A DNA stretch of 17,453 bases. Source: CAZKNF01 sp964554105 (GTDB lineage: Bacteria > Bacteroidota > Rhodothermia > Rhodothermales > VXPQ01). The notes under the pieces were generated by a model, which did no database searches, was not told where the DNA came from, and worked only from the letters and a program-made list of their open reading frames with translations. This document shows positions 1-7,111 of the stretch, piece by piece (position 1 is the stretch's first letter; every line of letters starts with the position of its first letter). The position numbers were made by a program, and so were the translations under genes. The stretch lies in assembly GCA_964554105.1 (NCBI GenBank), contig CAZKNF010000073.1:1-17453 (forward strand), read 5' to 3'.

Positions 1-52
1 TTGAGGGGGCAGCGCTCGCAAGGGCGTGCTGGTTCGAATCCAGTCCCGGGCA
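1..52 (+). tRNA. tRNA-Leu(GAG), 3' part (5' half lies outside the window)
   Basis: The window opens inside the anticodon loop: TTGAGGG gives anticodon GAG at 3-5. The 3' strand of the anticodon stem (GGCAG) follows, then a long class II variable arm (CGCTC-GCAA-GGGCG, 13-26). The T arm is 28-44 (GCTGG, TTCGAAT, CCAGT). The acceptor 3' strand CCCGGGC is 45-51 and the discriminator is A52. The long variable arm, discriminator A and GAG anticodon together indicate leucine. The next bases are CAC, so the CCA end is not encoded and would be added by CCA-adding enzyme. The 5' acceptor strand and D arm cannot be checked. Confidence 0.88.
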
Positions 53-66
53 CACCGAAAGCTATC

Positions 67-106
67 GAAGCCGCTAAATCACATCGATTTAGCGGCTTCT
101 TTTTTT
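67..106 (+). terminator. Rho-independent terminator after tRNA-Leu
   Basis: A perfect 14-bp stem (67-80 with 86-99), a 5-nt loop (ACATC, 81-85) and seven T directly after it (100-106). The T tract lies only on the + strand side, so it terminates the tRNA transcript and not the minus-strand gene that ends at 178. Confidence 0.93.
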
Positions 107-177
107 GGCGAAGCTGCGAGCTTTTCGTCCATCAGCGGATCAGGCCAGGATCGCCATAGACGGTACGGTGCGCGAAA

Positions 178-1935
178 TCAGCGCGGCGAATCGGGCCGGG
201 TCTCGCGGGATGCGCCGGGAGAGGTACGATCAGGCTTTAAACTGTCCGGCGGATTGAGCCCACCTTTCTCAGCCTTTTTCTGAAATTGCTCCAATTGCTC
301 GCGGGCGACATCCCGTCCGCCGAGCCCGAAGGCGAGTGCAGCGGCGACGGCGATAGCCCCGAGAGTCAGTCCGAACGCGAGATTGATTATCGAATCGGCC
401 AGTCCCATCTGTCTCAAACCCATCGCAGCGGCCAGGACGATGATCGAAACACGCGCTCCGATTGCGAGCACCGTGGCCTGGCTCGTATCGCTCTGCTTCA
501 CAGCCGAGTAGGCAAGATTGGCGAGATACAGGCCGATGCCGAAGATCACCAGTCCGAGGAGGATCCGCCCGGCCAGAATCGTGAAGTCGCCTATAAGCAG
601 CGCCAGTGCCTCCAGTCCGAGTGAGTTCGCCGCCTCTGTGGCAGCGAACAGCATGACACCGACGAGGATGAGAATGCCGACGATGCCGGCCGGTGTCCGG
701 GTGTCCATCCGCGTCCGATCGGCCGCTCTATCAGGAACTGTCGTCGTTGCGACCGCTTCGGCTTCGGCTTCGGCAGATCTGAAGCCGAGCCCCTGGAAAA
801 TCCGATTAAAGCCCACGCCCGCCAGCAGGTTCGTTACCAGCGACGCCAGAAGTCGGCCCACGACGTATGCGATGATCAAAATGAGCGCCGCCACGAATAT
901 CCGGGGGATAGCCTCCAGAAATTGTGCGAGCATCGCACTCGCCGGCCCTGTGACGGCCTCCACCTGCAGTGCATTGAGCGCGGCAACGATTACCGGCACC
1001 AGTACGAGAATGTACACGACAAGACCAATCAGGTAGCTCAGGCGTGTGCGGCCGGTCGCCTGGCTCAGGCCGATGCGATCGCTCAACCTGTCAGCACCGG
1101 CGGCGGCGGCGAGGTTCGTCACGATGTTGCGAATGACCTTTGCCACGAACCAGCCCGCGACCAGAATAATCGCGGCCAACAGCAGGTTCGGCAGGAAGGC
1201 GAGTATCTCGTTAACCAGCTCCTGGACCGGCACGAGAATGCCGCCAAGCTGCAGCGCGTCGAGGATCGCGGGTAGAAAGATGAGGAGAACGAAGTAAAAT
1301 ACGGCGTCGCTGAGGCTTTTCGAGACGGACGCCCTTCTCGCAGGAGGTTCTGCACTCGCCGGCTCTGCAGTCGCAGGCGGCCGCGACCCGGACGCTCTTG
1401 GCGTAGTTCCTCCCGGCACGGTTTCACCCGCTGTAGTTCCTCGCGGCGTAGACGTCGTATATGATTCCGCGGCGGCGTCGCCTTCCCCGGCTTCACGGAT
1501 GCGTTGATCGACGTTCGCAGCCTCGAGAGCCGTTTTTGTGAGCATGCGGAGCACCGTAGCCACGATGAAGGCCACCAGCGCCAGAAGCGCCGCACCGATT
1601 AGATTTGGAATGAATCCCAGGATTCGATCTATAAAGACGCCGAGCGAGCCACTTACGGCTCCGAGATTCACGGCCTCGAAGGCGACGATAAAGACCAGGA
1701 CCATCAAGATCCAGAAGACGATCCTCCCTCCGACCTCTTCCGACGAAACAGATGTCTGATCGCTCGACATGTGTTCGGCAAGACGATCGTCGAGCGTCGT
1801 CCGGCGTAGCCCGGCGCGCACAAGACGTTCAAAGATCTTGGCTACGATGTAGCCGACGATGAGGATTAATATAAAAATGAGGACCGGCCATAGCGGTCCT
1901 AAAGTTGTCTGAAGATCGCTAAAAAAGGCATCCAT
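178..1935 (-). CDS. MscS-type conserved TM-helix repeat membrane protein (CmpX-like)
   Basis: A 585-residue inner-membrane protein made of about five repeats of the 'conserved TM helix' unit found in mechanosensitive-channel-related proteins such as CmpX. Each repeat is an amphipathic lead-in, a hydrophobic helix and a charged tail. Repeats begin near residues 15, 108, 246, 340 and 450. A Thr/Pro/Ser/Ala-rich hydrophilic linker (about 157-205) separates repeats two and three. Near the C-terminus, ALAFGLGGRDVA (around 540-551) resembles the MscS pore helix, but the protein ends about 35 residues later, so the usual MscS beta domain is absent. Gating by membrane tension, or a role in envelope-stress signalling, is known or proposed for relatives; the function here is inferred. 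The ATG at 1935 lacks an obvious Shine-Dalgarno sequence. The gene appears to stand alone, separated by 308 bp from its upstream neighbour. Confidence 0.85.
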   Translation of the reverse strand: MDAFFSDLQTTLGPLWPVLIFILILIVGYIVAKIFERLVRAGLRRTTLDDRLAEHMSSDQTSVSSEEVGGRIVFWILMVLVFIVAFEAVNLGAVSGSLGVFIDRILGFIPNLIGAALLALVAFIVATVLRMLTKTALEAANVDQRIREAGEGDAAAESYTTSTPRGTTAGETVPGGTTPRASGSRPPATAEPASAEPPARRASVSKSLSDAVFYFVLLIFLPAILDALQLGGILVPVQELVNEILAFLPNLLLAAIILVAGWFVAKVIRNIVTNLAAAAGADRLSDRIGLSQATGRTRLSYLIGLVVYILVLVPVIVAALNALQVEAVTGPASAMLAQFLEAIPRIFVAALILIIAYVVGRLLASLVTNLLAGVGFNRIFQGLGFRSAEAEAEAVATTTVPDRAADRTRMDTRTPAGIVGILILVGVMLFAATEAANSLGLEALALLIGDFTILAGRILLGLVIFGIGLYLANLAYSAVKQSDTSQATVLAIGARVSIIVLAAAMGLRQMGLADSIINLAFGLTLGAIAVAAALAFGLGGRDVAREQLEQFQKKAEKGGLNPPDSLKPDRTSPGASRETRPDSPR

Positions 1936-2243
1936 CTGTCACACGCTTCTAATTATGGGAGATATGTTGTGCGTCAGCGGGGGCTGCAATACAACTTATC
2001 CTTTAATTAGCATGTTGGCAGTACAAGAACGCAAGTACGACGTAACGATCAACTCACAAGGATTGTAATGAACTGGTAAATTCCAATCTACAAAAATGAA
2101 AACGATACAGCGTTGAAGCCTTTGAAAACCAGTTTGTGGATTGTTCGTCCCTCAGCGGTCCGAGGGAGGGAGAGGGCACGCCGCTCCCCTTAAAATGGGG
2201 CTGGTTCACTGATATCGCATTTGACCCGGGCACCCGGCCGCCC
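1936..2243. other. 308-bp intergenic region, no gene seen
   Basis: This spacer lies between the rhodanese gene and the TM-helix gene, both on the minus strand. The part nearest the TM-helix start (about 1975-2140) is clearly AT-richer than its surroundings and probably holds that gene's promoter, though no convincing -35/-10 pair could be fixed. A 6-bp hairpin (2148-2153 with 2162-2167) lies downstream of the rhodanese stop. It has no U tract on either strand, so it is at best a weak terminator. No RNA gene or convincing small ORF was recognised. Confidence 0.6.
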
Positions 2244-2783
2244 CTACCCATCGCCGGGCTCGCGAGCATGCAGCTCCGCGTCGAGGAGGCGGCCCCACAC
2301 ACGATCGAACGGATGTACCTCCCGCACCGCACGACCGTCGCGGTACACGGCCCGACCCTCATTCGCCCAGCGGAAGATCGATCCCTCGAGATTGGAGACG
2401 TTCGTGAAGCCTTCATCCTCAAGCTTCGCAGCGACGTCGGAGGAGCGAAATCCAACTGAACAATACGTTACGATCGGCACGTCGCGATCCAGATGAGCCA
2501 GCGAGGAGAAGTCCTCTGTATCGGGATCGATGCGAAGAGCCCCCTTTAGGTGACTCACTTCGTACTCCTCTGGTAGTCGCGTATCGAGGAGAATGGGTTG
2601 ACGAGCCGAATCCGACTCTATCCACGCCGCCAGCGAGTCCGACGTAACGGTCCGGACGTCAGGATATTCCGAATTAACGGCGTTGAGAACCACCGGCCAG
2701 GCGACCTCCTCCCTGCATCCTCCTATCTGAATGCCGATCAATATGGCGAAGACGACAAGCGGGGTGCGGCGATTACACATCAT
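2244..2783 (-). CDS. Rhodanese-like domain lipoprotein
   Basis: A 179-residue protein. An N-terminal hydrophobic segment ends in a lipobox (IGGC, Cys23), so it should be exported and lipid-anchored. The rest is one rhodanese domain: LLDTRLPEEYEVSHL (65-79) carries the conserved D67/R69, the active-site loop CSVGFRS (108-114) holds catalytic Cys108, and the typical 'W-x-EG' C-terminal motif is at 139-143. Rhodaneses transfer sulfane sulfur between a donor and a thiophilic acceptor; the substrate here is unknown. About 30 residues follow the domain. The start overlaps the stop of the upstream desaturase gene by ATGA (2780-2783), implying translational coupling. A second ATG (2778-2780) is an alternative start. 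An active-site-competent rhodanese outside the cytoplasm could act in sulfide or cyanide handling or on envelope thiols; that is inference. Confidence 0.9.
   Translation of the reverse strand: MMCNRRTPLVVFAILIGIQIGGCREEVAWPVVLNAVNSEYPDVRTVTSDSLAAWIESDSARQPILLDTRLPEEYEVSHLKGALRIDPDTEDFSSLAHLDRDVPIVTYCSVGFRSSDVAAKLEDEGFTNVSNLEGSIFRWANEGRAVYRDGRAVREVHPFDRVWGRLLDAELHAREPGDG
2780..2783 (-). promoter_or_regulatory. ATGA stop/start overlap coupling desaturase and rhodanese
   Basis: The minus strand reads ATGA: TGA (2780-2782) ends the desaturase-like gene and ATG (2781-2783) starts the rhodanese gene. The arrangement favours re-initiation by the same ribosome. Confidence 0.85.
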
Positions 2784-3643
2784 CCTACCGGATTCTTCGT
2801 CTCTTTCGACACCGCCGACCGCCTCTTAGAGGGCGCTAGCGGCATTTTCATGAGTCCCGTGAACGTCGCATCTTCGGGCGTGTCGAATTCATCCAGCCCT
2901 AGACGAATCTCTTCCAGATTCTCACGAGTGCGAAAGCTGCCGAACATCCGATCCCAGATCGACAGGAAGGCGCTGTAATTCGAATCCGTTTCGGGCTGCC
3001 ATCGGCTATGGTGGACTTTGTGCATTGCCGGCGTGACGATCGCGAGGCGAAGGATCCTGTCCAGCTTCTCCGGAATAGCGATGTTGGCATGGTGGAATTG
3101 AACAACGGCGAACATCATCGTCTCGTAGAGCAGCAGCTCCCAGACGTGCACGCCCAGCAGCACGATGAGCGGAATGCGCAGCAGTGACGAGAAAAAGATC
3201 TCTCCTACGTGGAAACGGCTGGCCGTCGATACGTCCATCTGCGCGTCGGCATGATGCACCCGATGGAAGCGCCAGAAAAACGGCACGAGGTGATTGATTC
3301 TGTGCCATAGATACGTCCAGGCGTCGAGGAGCAGAATGGCACCGAAGATGTGGACCGCTCCGGGAAGCCACTCGATCTCGGTCAGCAGATTGAGGATTCC
3401 GAACCCGTGCTCTTCCGCCCACGTGGCCGCAATGAGCCACGCTCCAACGAAACCGGCTGCAATCAGAAGTGAGTTGATCCCACCGATTGCCAGGTTGCGC
3501 AGGAGATGCACGCCGCGGAGTCGGCGCGCCTCGCGAAATTGATCGAAAAACGGCCGTGCCGTTTCCCAGGCCAGCATCGCCACGAGGATGGCGAACGCGG
3601 CGACGAGCTGAACGTGCTCGATACTCGTGAACAGGTCGGACAT
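2780..3643 (-). CDS. Fatty acid hydroxylase / sterol desaturase family membrane enzyme
   Basis: A 287-residue integral membrane oxygenase of the FA_hydroxylase superfamily. The diiron histidine boxes are all present in order: HRINH (114-118), HRVHH (127-131), HH (184-185) and HKVHH (208-212), the last followed by the typical SRWQPETDSNY stretch. Hydrophobic segments at about 10-30, 52-75 and 95-112, with another around 155-182, anchor it in the membrane with the His boxes facing the cytoplasm. Such enzymes use O2 and two electrons to hydroxylate or desaturate lipid chains, sterols, carotenoids or hopanoid-like molecules; the substrate cannot be read from sequence. The last 20 residues are basic and look non-conserved. 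Its stop overlaps the rhodanese start. The 244-bp upstream region holds a repeated 10-mer and a possible -10 element. The ATG at 3643 has only a weak Shine-Dalgarno. Confidence 0.92.
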   Translation of the reverse strand: MSDLFTSIEHVQLVAAFAILVAMLAWETARPFFDQFREARRLRGVHLLRNLAIGGINSLLIAAGFVGAWLIAATWAEEHGFGILNLLTEIEWLPGAVHIFGAILLLDAWTYLWHRINHLVPFFWRFHRVHHADAQMDVSTASRFHVGEIFFSSLLRIPLIVLLGVHVWELLLYETMMFAVVQFHHANIAIPEKLDRILRLAIVTPAMHKVHHSRWQPETDSNYSAFLSIWDRMFGSFRTRENLEEIRLGLDEFDTPEDATFTGLMKMPLAPSKRRSAVSKETKNPVG

Positions 3644-3684
3644 TTGCGCTTCGGTGACCGTCGACTTTCTAAGGGAACGATCTC

Positions 3685-3744
3685 GTTGGCTGGGAGACCC
3701 GCTGATTGACTGGGAAACCCAGAACCTGGTTGGATGGGAGACCC
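3685..3744. repeat. Three iterated copies of TGGGArACCC upstream of the desaturase gene
   Basis: TGGGAGACCC occurs at 3691-3700 and 3735-3744, and TGGGAAACCC at 3711-3720. The outer copies extend to a shared 16-mer, GTTGGnTGGGAGACCC (3685-3700 and 3729-3744). The middle copy sits in a perfect inverted repeat, CTGGG-AAA-CCCAG (3710-3722). The unit is itself partly palindromic (GGG..CCC). The copies lie between the start of the desaturase gene and a candidate -10 element, so they would be in its 5' leader and could be operator sites; this is inference. Confidence 0.6.
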
Positions 3745-3755
3745 CTCAGCGAACC

Positions 3756-3761
3756 ATTGTA
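3756..3761 (-). promoter_or_regulatory. Candidate -10 element for the desaturase/rhodanese pair
   Basis: The minus strand reads TACAAT (five of six matches to TATAAT), about 113 nt upstream of the desaturase start. No good -35 hexamer is present at the expected distance, so this is weak. Confidence 0.2.
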
Positions 3762-3887
3762 CATCGCCCCATGATCCCCGCACCCATGTTCCCCCAAATG
3801 CCCAGTGCATCGAAGTCGTCGGCGAAGCGGCCGCTCGTCTCAAATCTGAGTCACCGAGCGTGGTGAAACGAATAGCCGTCCGGTAGT

Positions 3888-4322
3888 TCAGTCGTGATGG
3901 CGGAGAGCGATCAGATAGCCCGCCAGATCGTCGAGCTCCTCGGCACTGATTACGTCATCAGAGAACGACGGCATCACGCCGAGGCCGCGCCGCACCTGAA
4001 ACTTTATCAGGAAACCAGGCAGAATTTTATTGTTCAGCGCGGGGGCGAGCCCCGCCTCGCCGCCGGGATGGCAGCCGTTGCAGAAGCGCATGAAAACCTG
4101 CTCGCCTCTCACGTCGTCCGCCTCCGTGAGCTGCACCGGGTTCTGGACCGGTGCGCCGCGACGGGCGGACCCACATCCGACCACAAGAACGAGCAGGCAT
4201 ACGGCAGCCAGCACGCGCGGGAAACTCTGCGCACTCGGGTACGCATCTCCCGAAACGTCTCGGTGGGACGTGTGCCTCCGCATGTCATGGCCGTTCGTGG
4301 CTCGTCGGAATAGTCGCGTCAT
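3888..4322 (-). CDS. Cytochrome c class I lipoprotein, probable electron acceptor of the upstream dehydrogenase
   Basis: A 144-residue protein when read from the ATG at 4322, chosen because it overlaps the upstream stop as ATGA. A GTG start at 4349 is possible but would overlap by 31 bp, and an inner ATG at 4283 is another option. A rather long, Arg-rich n-region precedes a hydrophobic stretch (38-48) ending in a lipobox (VVGC, Cys50), so the product is exported and lipid-anchored. The heme-binding motif CNGCH is at 81-85, and the distal axial ligand is probably Met117 in GVMPSF. ISAEELDDLAGYLIAL (126-140) is the typical C-terminal helix. One heme c is expected. Immediate coupling to a PQQ-type dehydrogenase suggests that it carries electrons from that enzyme towards a terminal oxidase or other acceptor; that role is inferred from context. 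Confidence 0.9.
   Translation of the reverse strand: MTRLFRRATNGHDMRRHTSHRDVSGDAYPSAQSFPRVLAAVCLLVLVVGCGSARRGAPVQNPVQLTEADDVRGEQVFMRFCNGCHPGGEAGLAPALNNKILPGFLIKFQVRRGLGVMPSFSDDVISAEELDDLAGYLIALRHHD
4319..4322 (-). promoter_or_regulatory. ATGA stop/start overlap coupling dehydrogenase and cytochrome c
   Basis: The minus strand reads ATGA: TGA (4319-4321) closes the dehydrogenase gene and ATG (4320-4322) opens the cytochrome c gene. The overlap is the main reason for preferring this cytochrome start. Confidence 0.75.
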
Positions 4323-5800
4323 TGATCGGTGTCCCTGGTGATTCGCCACAAAACGCCGGTTTTCGGATGGGGCACGGGACCGTCCTCGGAGGTCGTCATT
4401 ACGCCGAAATCCACGACATAGAGCGCCGATCCATCCGGGCTGAATCGTACGGCTACCGGGCGCTCGAATCCGCCACCGCCTACGTGTGATGCCGGACCGA
4501 CCTTCGCGCCCTCATTTGCGGCGAAACCATGGACCGTACCGGCGTTCACATCCACGCGCACGACGTCGAAGCCGACGGGCGCCAGCACCTTTCCAACGCC
4601 AGGTGCCATGTCCCCGAACGTCGCGACGAACGCATCACCTTCGTAGCCGAAAGCGGAGCTGCTGGAAAAGTCGAAGCCGTTCGATGAGGCATGGACACCG
4701 AATTGGGCGGTTGGACGAGGCGGATCGTTCGGATGCTCGGCCAGCAGGAACGAGGGCGCTGTATCGCCGGGCGGCTTGAATGTGCCGCCATGGAGGGGGA
4801 CGCCGCCGGCGAAGTCCGGCCATCCGTACCACGTTCCCCGCTCGACCTCCCAGAGGAAGTCACCCGTCCCCCAGACGGGCCGGCTTCCGCGGTCATCGTA
4901 ACCGTTATCGGTGACGAACAGGCGCCCATCAGGAGCGAAGGCGAGCCCGAACGGATTCCGAAAACCCCACGCCACCAGTTCCGGCGCGCCGCCATCCGGT
5001 GACACACGAAAAACGGCTCCGCTGCACGGTACCGCTCCGGGAATGACCTGACCCTCATTCGTCGGCGTGCCGAAGGGCACGTACGCTCCGGTCGTGACCT
5101 GATCCGCACGCTCCGGCCTCAGCGGATCTCGCGTTGTGAAGTTCCGTCCTGTCAGCGTAATGTCGCGGCAGGGCAGATCGTGAAACTCGGGATGCCGGTG
5201 AAGCCATCCGAAATCCGCGTTGTCACGTCCGACGACCGCGGCGTTCGTCGCCGTTCCCTGCCCGAAGTAAATCCAACCGTCGGGCCCTACGACAGGACCG
5301 TTCGTATGGTGATCGCCCAAACTGGGCAGGTCCGACACAACAGGCGTCACGTCTCCTTCGGTCGAGATCCGCACGATGCGTCCGCCGCCGCGCTGACCCC
5401 CCTCGGCGACGTAGAAGACGCCCTCCTCGAAGGCTACGCCGTTCCAGGGCATGTGCGATCCTCGGGCGATCTCTATCGGCCCCTCCGGCGCAATCCGCAG
5501 CAGCCTCGCCGTGGTGAATACCTCGCCGTAGGAGTAGCCGGCTTCCGTTACATAGGCGGTCCCGGTCGCGTCGAAGGCGACGCCGGTCGGAAACGTCAAC
5601 TCCGTGGCGACAGCCTCAATCTGAAATCCTGCTGGAAGCGCAACATCGGACGGCGTGACCTCGCGCGGCGGCGCGAAAAAGACCTCGCCGCCCCCGGATG
5701 ACCCGCGCATGAGATAGCAGCCGTTCACCACGAACAACAGGCAGAGCAACGCCTTGCCTGTCGAAGCGAATGCACGGTGCGTTGCATTTGAACAGTACAT
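4319..5800 (-). CDS. PQQ-type glucose/sorbosone dehydrogenase-like beta-propeller lipoprotein
   Basis: A 493-residue exported protein of the soluble-glucose-dehydrogenase/sorbosone-dehydrogenase (GSDH) fold. The N-terminus has a hydrophobic stretch (17-26) ending in NGC (Cys28), a plausible lipobox. Repeated propeller blades carry 'PDG/G-x-a/l-y/f-V' strands, e.g. 71-85, 171-182, 279-299 and 452-464. GDHHTNGPVVGPDGWIYFGQ (162-181) holds the histidines that match the catalytic His region of the family. WGFRNPFGLAFAPDGRLFVT (278-297) matches the conserved RNP blade around the cofactor site. C211 and C259 could form a disulfide. The family oxidises sugars or other alcohols/aldehydes with PQQ; some members have no shown activity, so the substrate and the cofactor are inferred. 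The gene overlaps the cytochrome c gene by ATGA. The promoter side runs into the assembly gap. Confidence 0.85.
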   Translation of the reverse strand: MYCSNATHRAFASTGKALLCLLFVVNGCYLMRGSSGGGEVFFAPPREVTPSDVALPAGFQIEAVATELTFPTGVAFDATGTAYVTEAGYSYGEVFTTARLLRIAPEGPIEIARGSHMPWNGVAFEEGVFYVAEGGQRGGGRIVRISTEGDVTPVVSDLPSLGDHHTNGPVVGPDGWIYFGQGTATNAAVVGRDNADFGWLHRHPEFHDLPCRDITLTGRNFTTRDPLRPERADQVTTGAYVPFGTPTNEGQVIPGAVPCSGAVFRVSPDGGAPELVAWGFRNPFGLAFAPDGRLFVTDNGYDDRGSRPVWGTGDFLWEVERGTWYGWPDFAGGVPLHGGTFKPPGDTAPSFLLAEHPNDPPRPTAQFGVHASSNGFDFSSSSAFGYEGDAFVATFGDMAPGVGKVLAPVGFDVVRVDVNAGTVHGFAANEGAKVGPASHVGGGGFERPVAVRFSPDGSALYVVDFGVMTTSEDGPVPHPKTGVLWRITRDTDQ

Positions 5801-5849
5801 TCGCAGGCGGCTGTCTCACATTTGATTGGTTCACCATCCACAAGCAAGA

Positions 5850-5917
5850 CTCTCACATCGTGAAGAGCAATGCCCCCTGAAGGCATCGCCTGTAACGATG
5901 TGGCATTCAAGTGAGAG
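5850..5917. repeat. Nested inverted repeats in the dehydrogenase leader, beside the assembly gap
   Basis: Outer arms CTCTCAC (5850-5856) and GTGAGAG (5911-5917) are perfect complements. A second pair, CACATCGT (5854-5861) and ACGATGTG (5895-5902), shares bases with the first. Inside, ATGCC (5870-5874) can pair with GGCAT at 5882-5886, or AATGCC (5869-5874) with GGCATT at 5902-5907, so alternative folds are possible. The element lies about 50 bp upstream of the dehydrogenase ATG and would be in its 5' leader or promoter. There is no U tract, so it is not an intrinsic terminator. Confidence 0.5.
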
Positions 5918-5923
5918 ACATGG

Positions 5924-6023
5924 NNNNNNNNNNNNNNNNNNNNNNNNNNNNNNNNNNNNNNNNNNNNNNNNNNNNNNNNNNNNNNNNNNNNNNNNNNNNN
6001 NNNNNNNNNNNNNNNNNNNNNNN
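5924..6023. other. Assembly gap (100 N)
   Basis: Exactly 100 N, the usual placeholder for a scaffold gap of unknown size. It falls between two divergently transcribed units, so the promoter region of both and possibly further genes may be missing. The 372-bp interval 5801-6172 has no recognisable gene in the bases that can be read. Confidence 0.97.
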
Positions 6024-6124
6024 CAGAGAGGAGCCGGCTCAACGCCGAGCGGTGCGTTCCAGCCATCTTCTAAGCCGCTGCCTCGGCGGCGATTTCCGCG
6101 TTGCAGACACGTCAAACGTACTGC

Positions 6125-6153
6125 TTTCTCTCGCCCGCACCCGCGTACATTTA
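6125..6153 (+). promoter_or_regulatory. Weak promoter candidate for the cupredoxin/multicopper oxidase unit
   Basis: TACATTTA (6146-6153) resembles the Bacteroidota-type -7 element TAnnTTTG, with TTTC (6125-6128) 17 nt upstream as a poor -33 element. It would give a leader of about 15 nt before the ATG at 6173. The spacing is slightly short and the match incomplete. Confidence 0.18.
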
Positions 6154-6172
6154 CAAATCAGATCTGCATGTT

Positions 6173-7099
6173 ATGAAAATCAACATCCTCGTTTTAACTG
6201 CCTCTTTGTTCTTCATCCTGGCGAGCGCCACGACCAGTACGGCACAGAGTGATCAGACCGCTGAATTAGCCGCCGTGTCGAACGTCGTCGACATCACCGC
6301 CATCGATTACGCATTCCGAGCGCCCGACGTTATATCGTCCGGATGGACGACCATTCGCTTTAAGAACGATGGGGAGGAGGCGCATTTCATCTATCTCTCG
6401 CGGCTTCCGGAGGGAAAGACCTCCGACGATTATGAAACCGATCTTTCCGACAAATTTAGTGACATCTGGTACGCACTCAGGGATGGGGAAATCGACCAGG
6501 AGCAGGCGTTTACGAGGCTCGGTGAACAGCTGCCGGAGTGGTTTCCCTCCCTGCAGGTCGCGGGTGGCCCGGGATTGATGGCGCCCGGACTCAGTTCCGA
6601 GATAACGTTGAATCTGGAGCCCGGCACGTACGTCCTCGAATGCTACATGAAGACGGAGGACGGAGAAATCCATTACATGGACGGAATGCTGCGACCGCTC
6701 GTCGTGACGGGTGAGCCTCCCACCTTCACGGCTCCCATCGCAGATCTTCGGATTACACTTTCGAACTTCGAGATGGTAATCGAAGGCGAGATGAAACCGG
6801 GAAGGCGCACAGTTGAGGTACATGTCGCAGAAAACCCGGAAGAAGGCTTTGGTCACAGCGTCCACATGGCCCAGCTGAATGACGGAACGGACGTGGAGCA
6901 GGTAGTGAACTGGATGAACTGGTTTAATCTCCAGGGCCTCCGCACACCTGCTCCGGCGACGTTTATTGGCGGATCGCATCCGATGGCTCCGGGCAGCACG
7001 GCCTACTTCACCGTGGATGTCGAGCCAGGCCGATATCTCCTCCTTTCCGAAGCAACCGCATCGCAGGGCGTGATGCAAGAAATCACTGTGGCGCCGTAA
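6173..7099 (+). CDS. Secreted two-domain cupredoxin-like protein
   Basis: A 308-residue protein from the ATG at 6173, chosen because it opens directly into a signal peptide (hydrophobic 4-18, likely cleavage near residue 25). An in-frame ATG at 6101 would add 24 residues without improving it. The first domain (about 38-178) looks cupredoxin-like: His71 in EEAHF, then PGTYVLECYM (150-159) with Cys157, His167, and Met169 or Met172, matching the His-Cys-His-Met order of type 1 copper sites. An insert of about 50 residues (82-132) is helical-looking. The second half (about 190-308) repeats the fold pattern, with PGRYLLL at 285-291 in the place of PGTYVLE, but has no Cys there, so it probably does not bind type 1 copper. 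The gene sits 12 bp before a multicopper oxidase gene. Electron transfer or copper delivery to that oxidase is inferred. I do not recognise a named family. Confidence 0.75.
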   Translation: MKINILVLTASLFFILASATTSTAQSDQTAELAAVSNVVDITAIDYAFRAPDVISSGWTTIRFKNDGEEAHFIYLSRLPEGKTSDDYETDLSDKFSDIWYALRDGEIDQEQAFTRLGEQLPEWFPSLQVAGGPGLMAPGLSSEITLNLEPGTYVLECYMKTEDGEIHYMDGMLRPLVVTGEPPTFTAPIADLRITLSNFEMVIEGEMKPGRRTVEVHVAENPEEGFGHSVHMAQLNDGTDVEQVVNWMNWFNLQGLRTPAPATFIGGSHPMAPGSTAYFTVDVEPGRYLLLSEATASQGVMQEITVAP

Positions 7100-7111
7100 G
7101 TACATCGCACG

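Noticed and set aside
2148..2167. Rho-independent terminator after the rhodanese gene
   Set aside because: The 6-bp hairpin is not followed by a U tract on the minus strand.
2136..2496. Plus-strand open frames opposite the end of the rhodanese gene
   Set aside because: They overlap the coding strand of a clear rhodanese domain, have no recognisable features and no ribosome site.
3685..3744. The iterated 10-mer as a small CRISPR array
   Set aside because: Repeats are only 10-16 bp, with 10 and 14 bp between the 10-mer units, and no cas genes are nearby.
5850..5917. Nested inverted repeat as an integron attC site or insertion-sequence end
   Set aside because: No GTTRRRY-type core, no cassette genes, no transposase and no visible target duplication. 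The far side is hidden by the gap.
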